Below, one piece after another: positions 19,496 through 28,949 of a DNA stretch of 64,000 bases (positions are counted from its first letter, which is position 1; each line of letters starts with the position of its first letter). The notes beneath the pieces are model-generated. The model saw nothing but the letters and a program-made list of their open reading frames with translations, was not told where the DNA came from and searched no databases. The stretch is taken from NCBI GenBank assembly GCA_949825045.1, contig OX463832.1, positions 20,082,552 through 20,146,551 of the forward strand, written 5' to 3'. Position numbers and translations under genes: made by a program. This stretch comes from Argyresthia goedartella. Taxonomy: Eukaryota > Arthropoda > Insecta > Lepidoptera > Argyresthiidae.

Positions 19496-20914
19496 TGGAA
19501 TTAAACCTCAGTTAATGCCCAACTTAATTATATGAATAAAAATCATTTTAGATCTTCAAATATTTTTTTTTAAATAAAATAACAAAGAGACTAAAAATGG
19601 TGCTAAGTCTACGAATGAAATTAATGAATAAAATGGATAATTTTATTTAAAAAAAACAACTTAAAGTGAGACATTTTAACTCTTAATAATCAGTGTTGCC
19701 ACCCCTCACGTTAATAGGAGTTTGGCATCGATTATTCATACTGTGAATTAAGGTGTCGATGTTTTGCTGTGGTATGCGTTCCCAGGTTCGTTGCAGGTGC
19801 AAGAAAAGTTGCTCTTCTGTGGCCAGATTTGGAGGGAGTGCATGCATAGCCCTTCGCTGCAACATGTCCCACGCAATTTCGATGGGATTCATATCGGGCG
19901 ACTGCGCAGGCCATCTCATTACCGTGACGTCGTTTTCTTGAAGTGCGGCTGATACCAGCCTCGCAGTGTGTGAACGAGCATTATCATGCATGAGTACGAA
20001 TTGCTGGCCGATTTGCACCCTATGCGGAATAACAACAGGTTCCACCACCTCATCACGGTATTTCTGAGCATTCATGTTGCCTCTTACAAAAACGAGGTCG
20101 GTTCGCGCGCCTATACGAATTCCTGCCCATACCATGATTGTTCCTGCTTGGTACGAATGAACCTCTTGTGGATGCTGGAGCCGGCTTTCCCTGCCTGGAA
20201 CTCTCCAAAGTCGTGTTCTTCGCGAATCTGGATGAAATCCAAACTGAGACTCATCCGTAAAGAGCACTGTCGACCATTGTTCATTATCCCATAACACGTG
20301 TTCTTGGGCCCACAATAGTCGCCTTCCGCGATTGCCTCGTCGCAAAGCAGGAACACGAATTGCCCTGCGAGAATGAAGATTAGCTTCATGTAGCCTTCTT
20401 CTGACAGTTTGGTCGCTAACCAACAGCTGATGCTCCTGTTGGAGCCTCTGTACCATTTCCATGGCCGTCAGAGTAGGTTCTCTCCTGGCGGTATTTTGAA
20501 AAAAACGGTCCTCTCTAGGGGTGGTCACCCGAATTCTGCCAGCATGCCGTTCCGCCACTTCCCCAGTATCACGATAACGTGACCAGAGCCTTGATATCAC
20601 ATTCTGGCTGGTGCCTAGGGTCTCCGCAACAACGTTTTGGATAGCGCCAGCTTCCAACATTCCTACCGCTCTTATCATCTCGTCTCTCGTCAGATGTCGA
20701 CGTTGCATGGCACCAACAAGATGACACAAACAGTAAAAATCACCAAAACAATTGATAGAGTTAGTTAATTAATGTTTCTCTAAATAAATCTCAACACAAA
20801 ACTAGCACTGTAAACTGAATCAAATGCGTATTCCCGCGCTTTCTTTTATGTTCATAAGTTTTTGTTTTTTTTTTCAATGTCAGTTTGAAAATGGAACAAG
20901 GAGGTTTAATTCCA
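19496..20914 (-). mobile_element. Tc1-type DNA transposon
   Basis: About 1.42 kb with a perfect 14-bp terminal inverted repeat, TGGAATTAAACCTC at 19496-19509 and GAGGTTTAATTCCA at 20901-20914, both flanked by TATA-like bases compatible with TA-target insertion. It carries one intact transposase gene. It interrupts the right arm of the large inverted repeat, so it is younger than that structure. The true TIR may be slightly longer, because 'atat' also precedes both ends imperfectly. Confidence 0.8.
19683..20708 (-). CDS. Tc1-like DD34E transposase
   Basis: 341 codons from ATG at 20708 (MQRRHLTRDEM); an upstream TTG-led extension to 20729 is not needed. The N-terminus has paired HTH motifs, with AVGMLEAGAIQNVVAETLG followed by ISRLWSRYRDTGEV and a GR-rich hook (HAGRIRVTTPRED). 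The catalytic core has LFTDESQFGF (D), VLMHDNARSHTA (D) and WPAQSPDMNPIEIAWDML, with 34 residues between the second D and the E, the DD34E signature of Tc1. There are no internal stops. The length equals that of typical Tc1 transposases (about 340), so it may be active. It cuts and pastes the element at TA sites. Confidence 0.92.
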   Translation of the reverse strand: MQRRHLTRDEMIRAVGMLEAGAIQNVVAETLGTSQNVISRLWSRYRDTGEVAERHAGRIRVTTPREDRFFQNTARREPTLTAMEMVQRLQQEHQLLVSDQTVRRRLHEANLHSRRAIRVPALRRGNRGRRLLWAQEHVLWDNEQWSTVLFTDESQFGFHPDSRRTRLWRVPGRESRLQHPQEVHSYQAGTIMVWAGIRIGARTDLVFVRGNMNAQKYRDEVVEPVVIPHRVQIGQQFVLMHDNARSHTARLVSAALQENDVTVMRWPAQSPDMNPIEIAWDMLQRRAMHALPPNLATEEQLFLHLQRTWERIPQQNIDTLIHSMNNRCQTPINVRGGNTDY

Positions 20915-20925
20915 CATATAAACTT

Positions 20926-21089
20926 GCGAGTTGTTGACGTATCGTTTCGAACACCAGACGAAAATGCTTCCTGCTACCGATTTTAGTTATGTTTACGCAC
21001 AATAGGGGCGCTGTTCAAAATCTCATACATTTTCCCACATTTCGATTACGGATACTTTCTCGCTAGCTGGTTCCTGCTTGAGCTACTGA
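20926..21089 (-). repeat. Inverted repeat, right arm segment 1
   Basis: Inverted counterpart of 16231-16393, resuming 12 bases after the Tc1 right TIR. About 216 bp present in the left arm (16394-16609) are missing here. Confidence 0.85.
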
Positions 21090-21221
21090 TTCGCATTTGT
21101 GACGTCACTCCCGAAATGGTGTTCGTGTGTTCAGTCAAGGTAGTCTTCATACTCTCGAACTGTTTGTCTTCATACTCTCGAAGTTTGTCTGAACTCGAAA
21201 GACAGAATATCTGGCTGTGAA

Positions 21222-21470
21222 TCATTTGCAAAGGCTCGTCTTAGGACGAGAATACACGATCTATACAGATCATAAACCAATATTTGGTTTTCTAGAAAAC
21301 TTTCACATTTTCTAGAAAACCAAATATTGAAGAACCGCCTCGAAGAATTCGTCAACTAGAATATATCGCAGTACAGCACGGATATACGACATATTAGCGG
21401 ATCCGAGAACGTGGAGGCAGATGCCTTATCAAGAATTATCGAGGAGATAACCACACCTTGGGGTTAGATT
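21222..21470 (+). pseudogene. Ty3/Gypsy RNase H fragment
   Basis: Plus-strand frames read RLVLGREYTIYTDHKPIFGF and, after a small palindromic disruption at 21290-21330 and a frame change, DIRHISGSENVEADALSRI. 'TDHKP' and 'ISGSxNxxADALSR' are hallmark RNase H and RNase H-integrase junction motifs of Gypsy elements. No RT is found upstream. Confidence 0.8.
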
Positions 21471-22229
21471 TCGAACAAATGGCCAAGCCCCAGCTAAAGG
21501 AGCTGCCACACGGCAGAATAATGGCTTAAAAGGAGTTCAAAACTGGCCAAGAGTCTGCTGTGGTGAGAGTGAGACGGGCGACGAGGAGACGAACGTTCAA
21601 ACTTTTTCTTTTTTGTTTCCTCTATACATTATATACCACACACATCATGCGCGAAAGCCAAATTATTACGTCGTATTTTTTAGTTTTTTATTCTTATCAT
21701 ATAAACGATATTATTATTCGTTTTGTTTTAAAAAAATTGTTAAATATTGCTGACGTAATCACCATCCAGAACCCTCCGTCCCCCCTTACATTAAAAATAA
21801 GCTAGGCAATGATCCTCCCCCAACCAAACTTTGGTGCTTGCTTGAAAACCATACTTGAATGACCCCTGAGCTAGCTGTCAACCGTCTAGATGCTTGTCGC
21901 CATCCACGAACTCCCTCATGACAGTCGTACCTTACGTTTTACTGTAATTTCGGTGCAGTTGACAACATTGGTTGGCTGTGAGCTTGATTTATGTGCCGTG
22001 CAGCCGCTTGTCGGCGACTTGCTGGCAACTTGCTGCCAGCATGTTGCCTGCCATGTGACAGGTCCTTAATGGAATCAGGTTTTGAATACCCTTTCAAAAA
22101 ATCCAATATGATATTATATATATTGTGATTTGATCAACGGTCAACCGCCGGGACCGTACGTAAGGACACTAGAGTCATTGAGTAAAATCTTCGATTTGAT
22201 TCTAGGAATGTGTCATTCAGGGAAATGGA
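21471..22229. other. Unrecognised insertion inside a Gypsy remnant
   Basis: Separates the Gypsy RNase H from the integrase pieces. AT-rich with short frames only; around 21955-22070 there are repeated 'gcttg..ggcaact' motifs. No gene is recognised. Part may be an inserted non-autonomous element. Confidence 0.3.
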
Positions 22230-22475
22230 CAACACGAAAAATTATTTCCATCCATAATCCATCCATTAACAAATGGTGTACAACGTGCTTACCTTGCCAG
22301 AAGTCCAAGGTTAGGAGGCACACTACTTCACCTATCGTCACATTCATGTCCGCTCAGCCTTTTATAAATATATCGTCGGGCCGCTACCTAGAAGCCAAGG
22401 TTACAGATTTTTGCTGACTATGATCGACCTTTGCTCCTCATATCAAGCATTTCCTTTGTAGGAGATTACTGCGGA
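22230..22475 (+). pseudogene. Ty3/Gypsy integrase fragment
   Basis: Reads KWCTTCLPCQKSKVRRHT (the CxxC end of the HHCC zinc finger), then TSPIVTFMSAQPF. After a one-base-type frame change it reads IVGPLPRSQGYRFLLTMID, the start of the integrase catalytic core. The first catalytic Asp of the usual DIVGPLP block appears lost at the frame change. Broken. Confidence 0.78.
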
Positions 22476-22552
22476 AAAAATTGCTTCACGCCTTATCCAG
22501 GGTTTGATATGCAGGCTCTATCTGAAGCTAATACCAACAAGATAAAAAGGAG

Positions 22553-22765
22553 ATGCGCAATGAATTCGGTTGTCATCGAGAGGCGATCATGGCGTCCCTC
22601 GGAATTTTGTTCGTGATAGCCGTCATCTTTTTGACCCTCATGGCCAACAGAATATTTAACAACATAATAAAATCTTGCCTCCGCAAGAACCCCTTCTTAT
22701 ATTATATCTGCTGTACACCTCGCCTAACCTCTAGTTATCAGACACTAAATCAGACACTTAACTAA
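22553..22765 (+). pseudogene. Possible envelope-like C-terminal membrane segment
   Basis: Short frame with a strongly hydrophobic stretch (MASLGILFVIAVIFLTLMA) followed by a basic, Cys-containing tail. Its position 3' of Gypsy integrase and 5' of a purine-rich tract fits the transmembrane end of an Env-like ORF of insect errantivirus-type elements, but no diagnostic motif is visible. It could equally be a chance frame. Confidence 0.3.
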
Positions 22766-23210
22766 CTCTCTACTTTAACCAACCAACTGCGACATATATA
22801 CTTTTAAGTACTTCAATTTATCTAAGGTTTATTCTTTATTTTTAATTCATCAAGCTATGTCGTGTTATTAATTTCGTTTTTTTGTAAAGGGGAGAGTATC
22901 TGCACCGGCTGACATTGTTGCTCAGGTTCATGAGTTTCATCTCCGGAACGCGTCAGCCGTCGCAAATAAAGGATTTATCATACCACGCACCTGATCTGGG
23001 TACCTACGTGAGTTCGTATCAATTTTTATTCAAACTAAGTTTTTGTGATAATAAAGTTAGACAGTAATTCAGCGTAATCAAAGCTTCTTATTCGTCTACC
23101 GAAAGTAGGCGTCAGGATTTGGCTAAGTCGGCAAAGTATAGAACTGCAGATAGTATTTTAACTCAGGTGAACCAAGAAATAGAATAGTACATTGTTTCCC
23201 AGGTATAGAA
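22766..23210. other. Possible Gypsy polypurine tract and LTR remnant
   Basis: 'aaaggggagag' at about 22887-22898 resembles a polypurine tract. The following 22899-23070 is LTR-like, with AATAAA-type signals at about 22967 and 23050, but no second LTR copy was found, so this is tentative. The rest shows nothing recognisable. Confidence 0.3.
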
Positions 23211-23289
23211 TGTAAGCAATAGATGGACGAGTTAGTTCGCGGGCCGAGCCGCAGGTGAGGCCCGCGAAGATGCGAGTCCATCTATTGCA
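23211..23289. repeat. GC-rich imperfect hairpin
   Basis: 'gcaatagatggac' is matched by 'gtccatctattgc' about 60 bases later, and inside it 'cgcgggcc' pairs with 'ggcccgcg'. Together they make a long stem with a short loop. It may be the core of a small MITE or foldback element. Confidence 0.6.
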
Positions 23290-23542
23290 CTTTCTACCGA
23301 GGCATTTACTATGTGCTTTCACGCCTAATGTAAGGAAATAAAACAAATACAACAAGTCACCTCGCAATACGACAAAAGCACTGCGATCAATATGACGATG
23401 AAATTTGATCCTTAGTAAATAAATAGTCAGACGAATACAGATTTAATAGAAGAGGAGAGTTATCAGGATTGTGTAGAGAATAAAATGAAATAATCAAAAA
23501 TGGCGACTTCGTTTGATATTGAGACTGCCACTTTCCTGCGAA

Positions 23543-23640
23543 CCGAATGGGCGAGTCGGCAGTGTCCCTGCCTACGAAGACAAGGGTCCCGTAAATAGTG
23601 TCCAAGGTATTAGTATTATTATTATTATGATAAATGGCCA
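23543..23640 (+). mobile_element. SINE family 1, internally deleted copy
   Basis: 'cgaatgggcgagtcggcagtg' to 'acaagggtcccg' matches the tRNA-like head at 1436-1486, then jumps to 'taaatagtgtccaaggtatt' with an ATT-rich tail, matching 1652-1680. The B box and body are deleted. Confidence 0.7.
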
Positions 23641-23799
23641 GTAACAAGTAATAAAAACATTAATTGATGGTGGTAAATTGCATGAATCTTTCATAAGTGA
23701 GGCTACTAATTGATAGATTTTGTCCTGAAAACTCGTCTCCCAAAGTTCGTAGGAAATTCTCACTCCCTACAAAGTCGTCAGTCACCCTAAAAACGCAAC

Positions 23800-24148
23800 T
23801 AGTTAGGGCAACCATAGGGGCGTAGGAGTATTGAACAATTTGTCGAAGAATTAGAGGATATGTTCGTCATTTTCATACTAGCATAGTCTGATGGCGATTT
23901 ATCTGAGTACTAGATTTTGCGGCCATTTAACGAGAAGATAGATAATAAGCGGTTAACCGATGGTTTGTCGGATAGGCGGATTAGAACCATCGCATCGCGA
24001 TAGTTTTATTCCTAACCAGAGTCTATTAGGACGGCGATAGATGAGCAGTTTATGAGTGCTCATATTCAGAATCAAGCTATGTATTTTCGGGGAAATCGTA
24101 TCCATAACCGCAGAGGCCATAATCGCGGATTTCGTGGCCGTACAAATA
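23800..24148 (+). pseudogene. Possible retroelement gag relic (Arg/Asn-rich)
   Basis: With stops, the plus strand reads EQFVEELEDMFVIFILA, DNKRLTDGLSDRRIRTIA, and PESIRTAIDEQFMSAHIQ leading to FRGNRIHNRRGHNRGFRG. An acidic helical segment followed by an Arg/Gly/Asn-rich basic tail resembles the C-terminus of Gypsy/errantivirus Gag. An RTE fragment is inserted right after it, and Asn/Arg-rich coding (NYNNFRNEKGG) may resume near 24515. Tentative. Confidence 0.38.
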
Positions 24149-24465
24149 AGTCATCATCATCATCATCATCAGCCCTTGTCATCCCACTGCGGGGCACAGG
24201 CCTCTCCCTAAGCACGCCATTCGCTACGGTCACCTGCCAGTCTCGTCCACTGCTTTCCAGCCACCTTAACAATGTCATCTGACCATCGGGCCGGTGGTCG
24301 GCCCGCTGTTCTCTGTCCTGTTCGCGGCCGCCACTCTGTGGCTGCCTTGGTCCACCTTCCGTCCTCCCTTCTAACCAAGTGTCCCGCCCATTGCCACTTT
24401 AGCCCCGTGATGCGCGTACCCACGTCTGTGACTTTGGTAAGTCTGCGGATTTTAACGTTAGGCAC
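24149..24465 (-). mobile_element. RTE-type non-LTR element, 3' end
   Basis: The minus strand encodes the characteristic post-RT tail: KIRRLTKVTDVGTRITGLKW, WAGHLVRREDGRW, EWRPRTGQRTAGRPPARW and DDIVKVAGKQW. It then reads toward a stop and ends with an (ATG/GAT)n microsatellite (24150-24171), the usual RTE tail. 'KWQWAGHLVRR..GRW' with 'GRPPxRWxDD' is diagnostic of RTE-clade ORFs in insects. It is strongly 5'-truncated. Confidence 0.85.
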
Positions 24466-24589
24466 GCGGTCAACTAAGTACTACCGTTCAAAGACGGACC
24501 ATGCTATAAATTACAATAATTTTAGAAATGAAAAAGGAGGTCATCTGAAAACTCTGATCACCGAGGTAATCGTATTCTATTAAATCTGT

Positions 24590-25734
24590 ATTCGTCTGAC
24601 TATCAACGTTCGATAGTAAGGAACGAATTTCATCGTACATTCCTGTAATACTTACTTTCTAATAATCTCTGTATATTTCTCACCGAATCGGAGCTAAGTT
24701 TCTTACTTGCTATTTCTTCATCCATCTGAGTGAAAAAACTATCGACATTTCTATTATACAAGCAATTAATCATAAGGATTCTTCAATTCAATTCAATAAA
24801 TTGAACTCACAGGCATACAGAAAATTTCACCGAAGTAGGTTACACGTCGCGTGGTGATGACGGCGGGGCGGACGTGACACGTACCGGCAGCTGGTCACTG
24901 CACGAGGACGCACGATGTGGTCATCTTCTTGAGTAAGACCGTACCCTGGATACCTCTTCTGGCCGGGTTAACCCTGGACTTCTTCGAGCCGGCATATCCT
25001 GGACTCACTCTATCAATTCTCGATAGCGTTTCTTTGTTGTAAAAACTTTCTTAAAAGCTTAGAAAAGACGCTTTCTTATAGAACGAATGATCAAATGTTA
25101 TTAATTATGCTAACTGTCTCTAAAATGTTGGTTCATATCTCAACCAGTCATCATTCTAGCAATCTCATTTTCATCTTGTTCAGGGGCTACAGAATGTAAG
25201 ACTCAGTTTGTCAGCGCGAAGCGCATAGTTTTCTATGTTTCATAATTGTACCGTGTCCTAAAACGGTCAATAAATCAGTGTAATCATCAAACTATAGTCA
25301 GTGTTTGGATTCCTCAGCATCAATCTTCATCACCCTCTTTTGGACAAGGCAGCCCGCGTGGTGCGGCAATAATTTTCCTTCGTAATTGAAGTGGCCCTTA
25401 AACATCCAGTTGCCGCCGGCGATCGGGCTGGGAAATCAGGTCTGGCTGGCATTGAACCTTCCTGCTGCCGACCTCACGCGTGGCGTTGAAGCTGGCAGAA
25501 CCACGTGCATCAACTAGGTTGGGAGTTCGGCATTTGGGTGTCGCTAGGTGATACCTACCAACATCACATCATCATTTAGGTTTCCGAGGTAGGAACTATC
25601 GATTCATCCCACATGATAGTATCCTTCTTACTGCCTTTTCTTCAGATCCTTTTGGGCCTGCCAAAGCAAGGCTAGGCAAGGTCGCCATTTAATATGATGG
25701 GATCTGCCGCTGGTGTTGGTGGTAGATTGGACTT
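24590..25734. other. No gene recognised
   Basis: Mixed repetitive sequence. 24880-25020 has GC-rich phrases ('taccctggatacctcttctggccggg') and 25180-25330 has LTR-like 'aataaatcagtgtaatcatc'. 25320-25720 looks like decayed mobile-element sequence with many Pro/Arg-type codons but no frame longer than a few dozen codons. Confidence 0.3.
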
Positions 25735-25970
25735 AAAAACACGTAGTAAACAATCAACAAACAATAAACATTTCCATACAGGCTCATGGCCCCACAATAA
25801 GAAACACTGTGTCGTGGAAACCAGAAACAGCGACGTCACACGCTCATAAACATCCTAGACCTGGGTTTTTTTCTCTTTTTTTCTGGGTCTACCCCAAGCC
25901 GAAGATCGAGACGGGACCTCTCGCATGATAGCCAGAGCCACAACCGCTGCGCCACAGAGGTTGTCATGTA
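25735..25970 (-). mobile_element. SINE family 2, inverted copy
   Basis: Reverse complement of the 18593-18800 element: A box TGGCGCAGCGG on the minus strand at 25954-25944, a degenerate B box near 25912, and the 3' core (gtttccacgacacagtg..., ...gtggggcc) at 25783-25825. A pyrimidine-rich insertion (25866-25882) disrupts the middle. Confidence 0.75.
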
Positions 25971-26384
25971 TATGTCACAGTTAGTTGGTTAATTATTTAT
26001 GTATACTTAAGTTTATGTTTTAAGTATTTTTTGTTGTTCTTACATCTCACAACTTTTACCCTTCACCTAAGCTACCGCAATGTTTTGCCCTGATATAAGC
26101 TGTGCAAATCAGCTTTTGTCGTGACGCCATCTTGTTTTCCAACACGCCGGCTTTCGATAAGAAAGATTTTTAAACGTTTTCGACGATGCTTCATTTAAAT
26201 CAAAATGCTAGTGACTTGGTTAAACGTCGGCATTTAATTAACGGTCTTGAGAGTTAGTTAAGTGTCTGATTTAACCAACCAACTGCGGTACGCCGCAGTT
26301 GGTTGGTTATTTATGTATTATATTTATGTATGTATTATATATTTACAAGTATATATAGGATATACTTGTTTATTGGTCTGCTTT
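25971..26384. other. Spacer with short inverted repeat
   Basis: No gene is seen. 26247-26271 is the exact inverse of about 22747-22771 (…agacacttaactaactctc…), and both are followed by 'aaccaaccaactgcg'. 26270-26310 also contains a self-palindrome around 'gcggtacgccgc'. Confidence 0.4.
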
Positions 26385-28352
26385 TCAACGCAATGCAATT
26401 TTCCATACGCCTGTAATTTGACAAAACAACAAAACAAATCTGTGCATAGGTGAATATTCATTTATTTTATTTAACGTGTCATCACATCGATGCTATTTTA
26501 TATTTCGACATGAATAATTTTATTCATAACTTTACACTCACAAATTGGTAGCTACACTGTTAGCCTGTAATATATGCGACGCAGCTATAGTTGGTTTAAC
26601 CAAGTTCAGCTTGACATCAGCTGTTTTTGTTGAACAGCCTAATCAGAAACTTGTTTATGTTAAGGGTAAGATGACACGCACCCCTATTGGGAATTCACCG
26701 GTTAATAATATTTTCCATACAATATTGGAATCTGTGCCAAGTAATTTAAATTAGTTCATAGGACAACAGAGAAACTCTCTAGCATAAAAGAAAGAGGAAA
26801 TCATTAGCCCAATCAAAATTTCCAGGGGCTACCTGGCAAGAAACATGTCCTAGAATTATTTCTGAAAATTCTGACATCGATGTTATTTGTGTTACAGAAC
26901 ACTGGTTAAAGGAAAATATGATGTCTTTTAACATAAATAATTACAAAATTGTCAGTTGTTACAATAGAAAGTTAAACTTAGTAAAAAATAATATTAAGGT
27001 AAAACAACGAAAAGATATTCTTGCACTTACTGTTGAAAGACAAATAGAGGTATCCTGTGTTGAGTTAGATAGCCATATTATTGTTTGTGTCTGCAGACTT
27101 CCGAGGGATGAAAAAGGGCATAGAAATTTCGAAATATTTGAGAAAATTATGGAGGAAGCCATCAATAAACTTAATTGTTTGTTAATTGTTTGTTTGGCAA
27201 ACTTATTGTATATTTGCACAACAGTGAAACAACGATAAATAACTTTATTCAAATTATTTTATTTATGTCATGTATTTCTCAAGCCTACTAGAATTACACT
27301 ACCAGCTAAACTTGCTTGGATAACGTTTTTTGTGACTGTGCATTCACAAGTAAAAATGTAATTGACTGCTTACTATCCGATCACAACGGTCAAACAGTTT
27401 CATTCCCAATTGCTCCATCTATCCATCATTTTATAGGCCTATTACATCCTATAGACTAGAGATTTTACGAACATACCGTACCGGCTTTTAATTACCAGAA
27501 CCCAAACAAAATCTACTCAGACTTCTTCAACATTATTCAAACATAATTCAATAAAGTTTTTAAATTAAAGAAAGTCAGTGACTACAACGATAAATCTTAA
27601 TTTAATGACTGGATAACGTTTGGAATTCGTAAAAGTAGAGTTAAGATAAAAGATTTATGACCTTCATGAACAAAAAACTATAATCTTGATAGAAAATTTC
27701 ATGACTATGTTGAAAAATATTCCAAAATTTTCAAGTTGGTTATAAAACTGCAAAAACTTTACAAATAAATAGAAAAATACTAAATTCAAATTACAGAATG
27801 AAAACAGTTTAACAAACCATAGACCGTGAAACTGGCAAATTTATATATACCAATTGACAATGATTTCTGCTTAAAGATAGGTGATTATGTTGTTAAATCC
27901 AACGCTGAGGTTGCTCGAGCTTTCAAAACATTCTTCACCAATATACCCTTATCCATAACAGAGCGCCTAAATTCATCTCCATATCAAGCAGACTTTGATA
28001 AAGAAAAGCACTAGCGTCAGTAATTTAGATTTAAAATTTCATCATGTATGTATATCCCTAGGACATTGTCAAAACGTTTAGATTACCTAACTTAAAAAAT
28101 ACTGAATACCTGTGGGTGGAATATTATAGCACCACACTTAGCTTATATATTCAAAAAATGTGTTAACGATGGAGCTTCCCCAGACCTCATGAAAACAGTA
28201 AACTGATATATGTTTTCAAGTCGGGAGACAAGGCTGATCCTTCATATTTCAGACCAATATCTATTCTTCCAACACTAAGTAAATTATTTGAAAATATTAT
28301 ACTGAATCAAATGCTCTCACACTTCAACCATACAAAACAACTCCACGCCAAA
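26385..28352 (+). mobile_element. CR1-like non-LTR element, copy B, left part
   Basis: Old plus-strand copy. It starts within ORF1 (C-terminal residues CDAAIVGLTKFSLTSA and TPIGNSPVNN, ending in the conserved ORF1 stop 'aatttaaattag' at 26745-26756). ORF2 endonuclease follows (VICVTEHWLKENMMSF, KQRKDILALTVERQIEV), then linker and RT start in many frames. It breaks at 'ccacgccaaa' (28352), where copy C is inserted; the RT resumes at 34365. Multiple stops and indels throughout; non-functional. Confidence 0.85.
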
Positions 28353-28949
28353 GTCAAAGTCAAAGTAATTTATTACTGTAGATATTTACATATACTTAGC
28401 AAACGTCATTTTTTGCCTCTTCTCTACATTGGACCACTGTGGGAGAGGAAGGGCGTAGAAACTCCCACAGATTTATTTTTAGATCTATTTTAAAAATATG
28501 TTGTGCTTAACTAATACAAATATGTTTTTTTTTTATTGTTATGATTAATGAGCAGGAATAAATAATTTACAAAATTATTAACAGCAAGGTCTGTGTTGAG
28601 CCAGATTAACCCCATACAGTCCTGTCATTTAAGTAATCTTGAACATTGTAATATCCCTTTTTCGACAAAGTCGCTTTAACATGCTTTTTAAATTGCTCAA
28701 ATGGCAATTTCAAAATCTCCAGAGGTATTTTATTGTAGTAGAGAATGCACTGACCCTTGAAAGAATTGCTAACCTTCGCGAGTCTAAATCGGGGCGCACA
28801 TAGTCTGTGATTATTTCTTAGGTTAACATTACAGCTATCGCTAAGTTTGGAAAATGTTGTAAGGTTCTTGCGTACATACAGTATATTTTCGAAAATAAAT
28901 TGACTAGCTACTGTTAGTATGTCAATTTATTAAAAAAGCTCTCTTAAGG

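Noticed and set aside
19986..20294. Plus-strand ORF of 102 codons
   Set aside because: Antisense of the intact Tc1 transposase.
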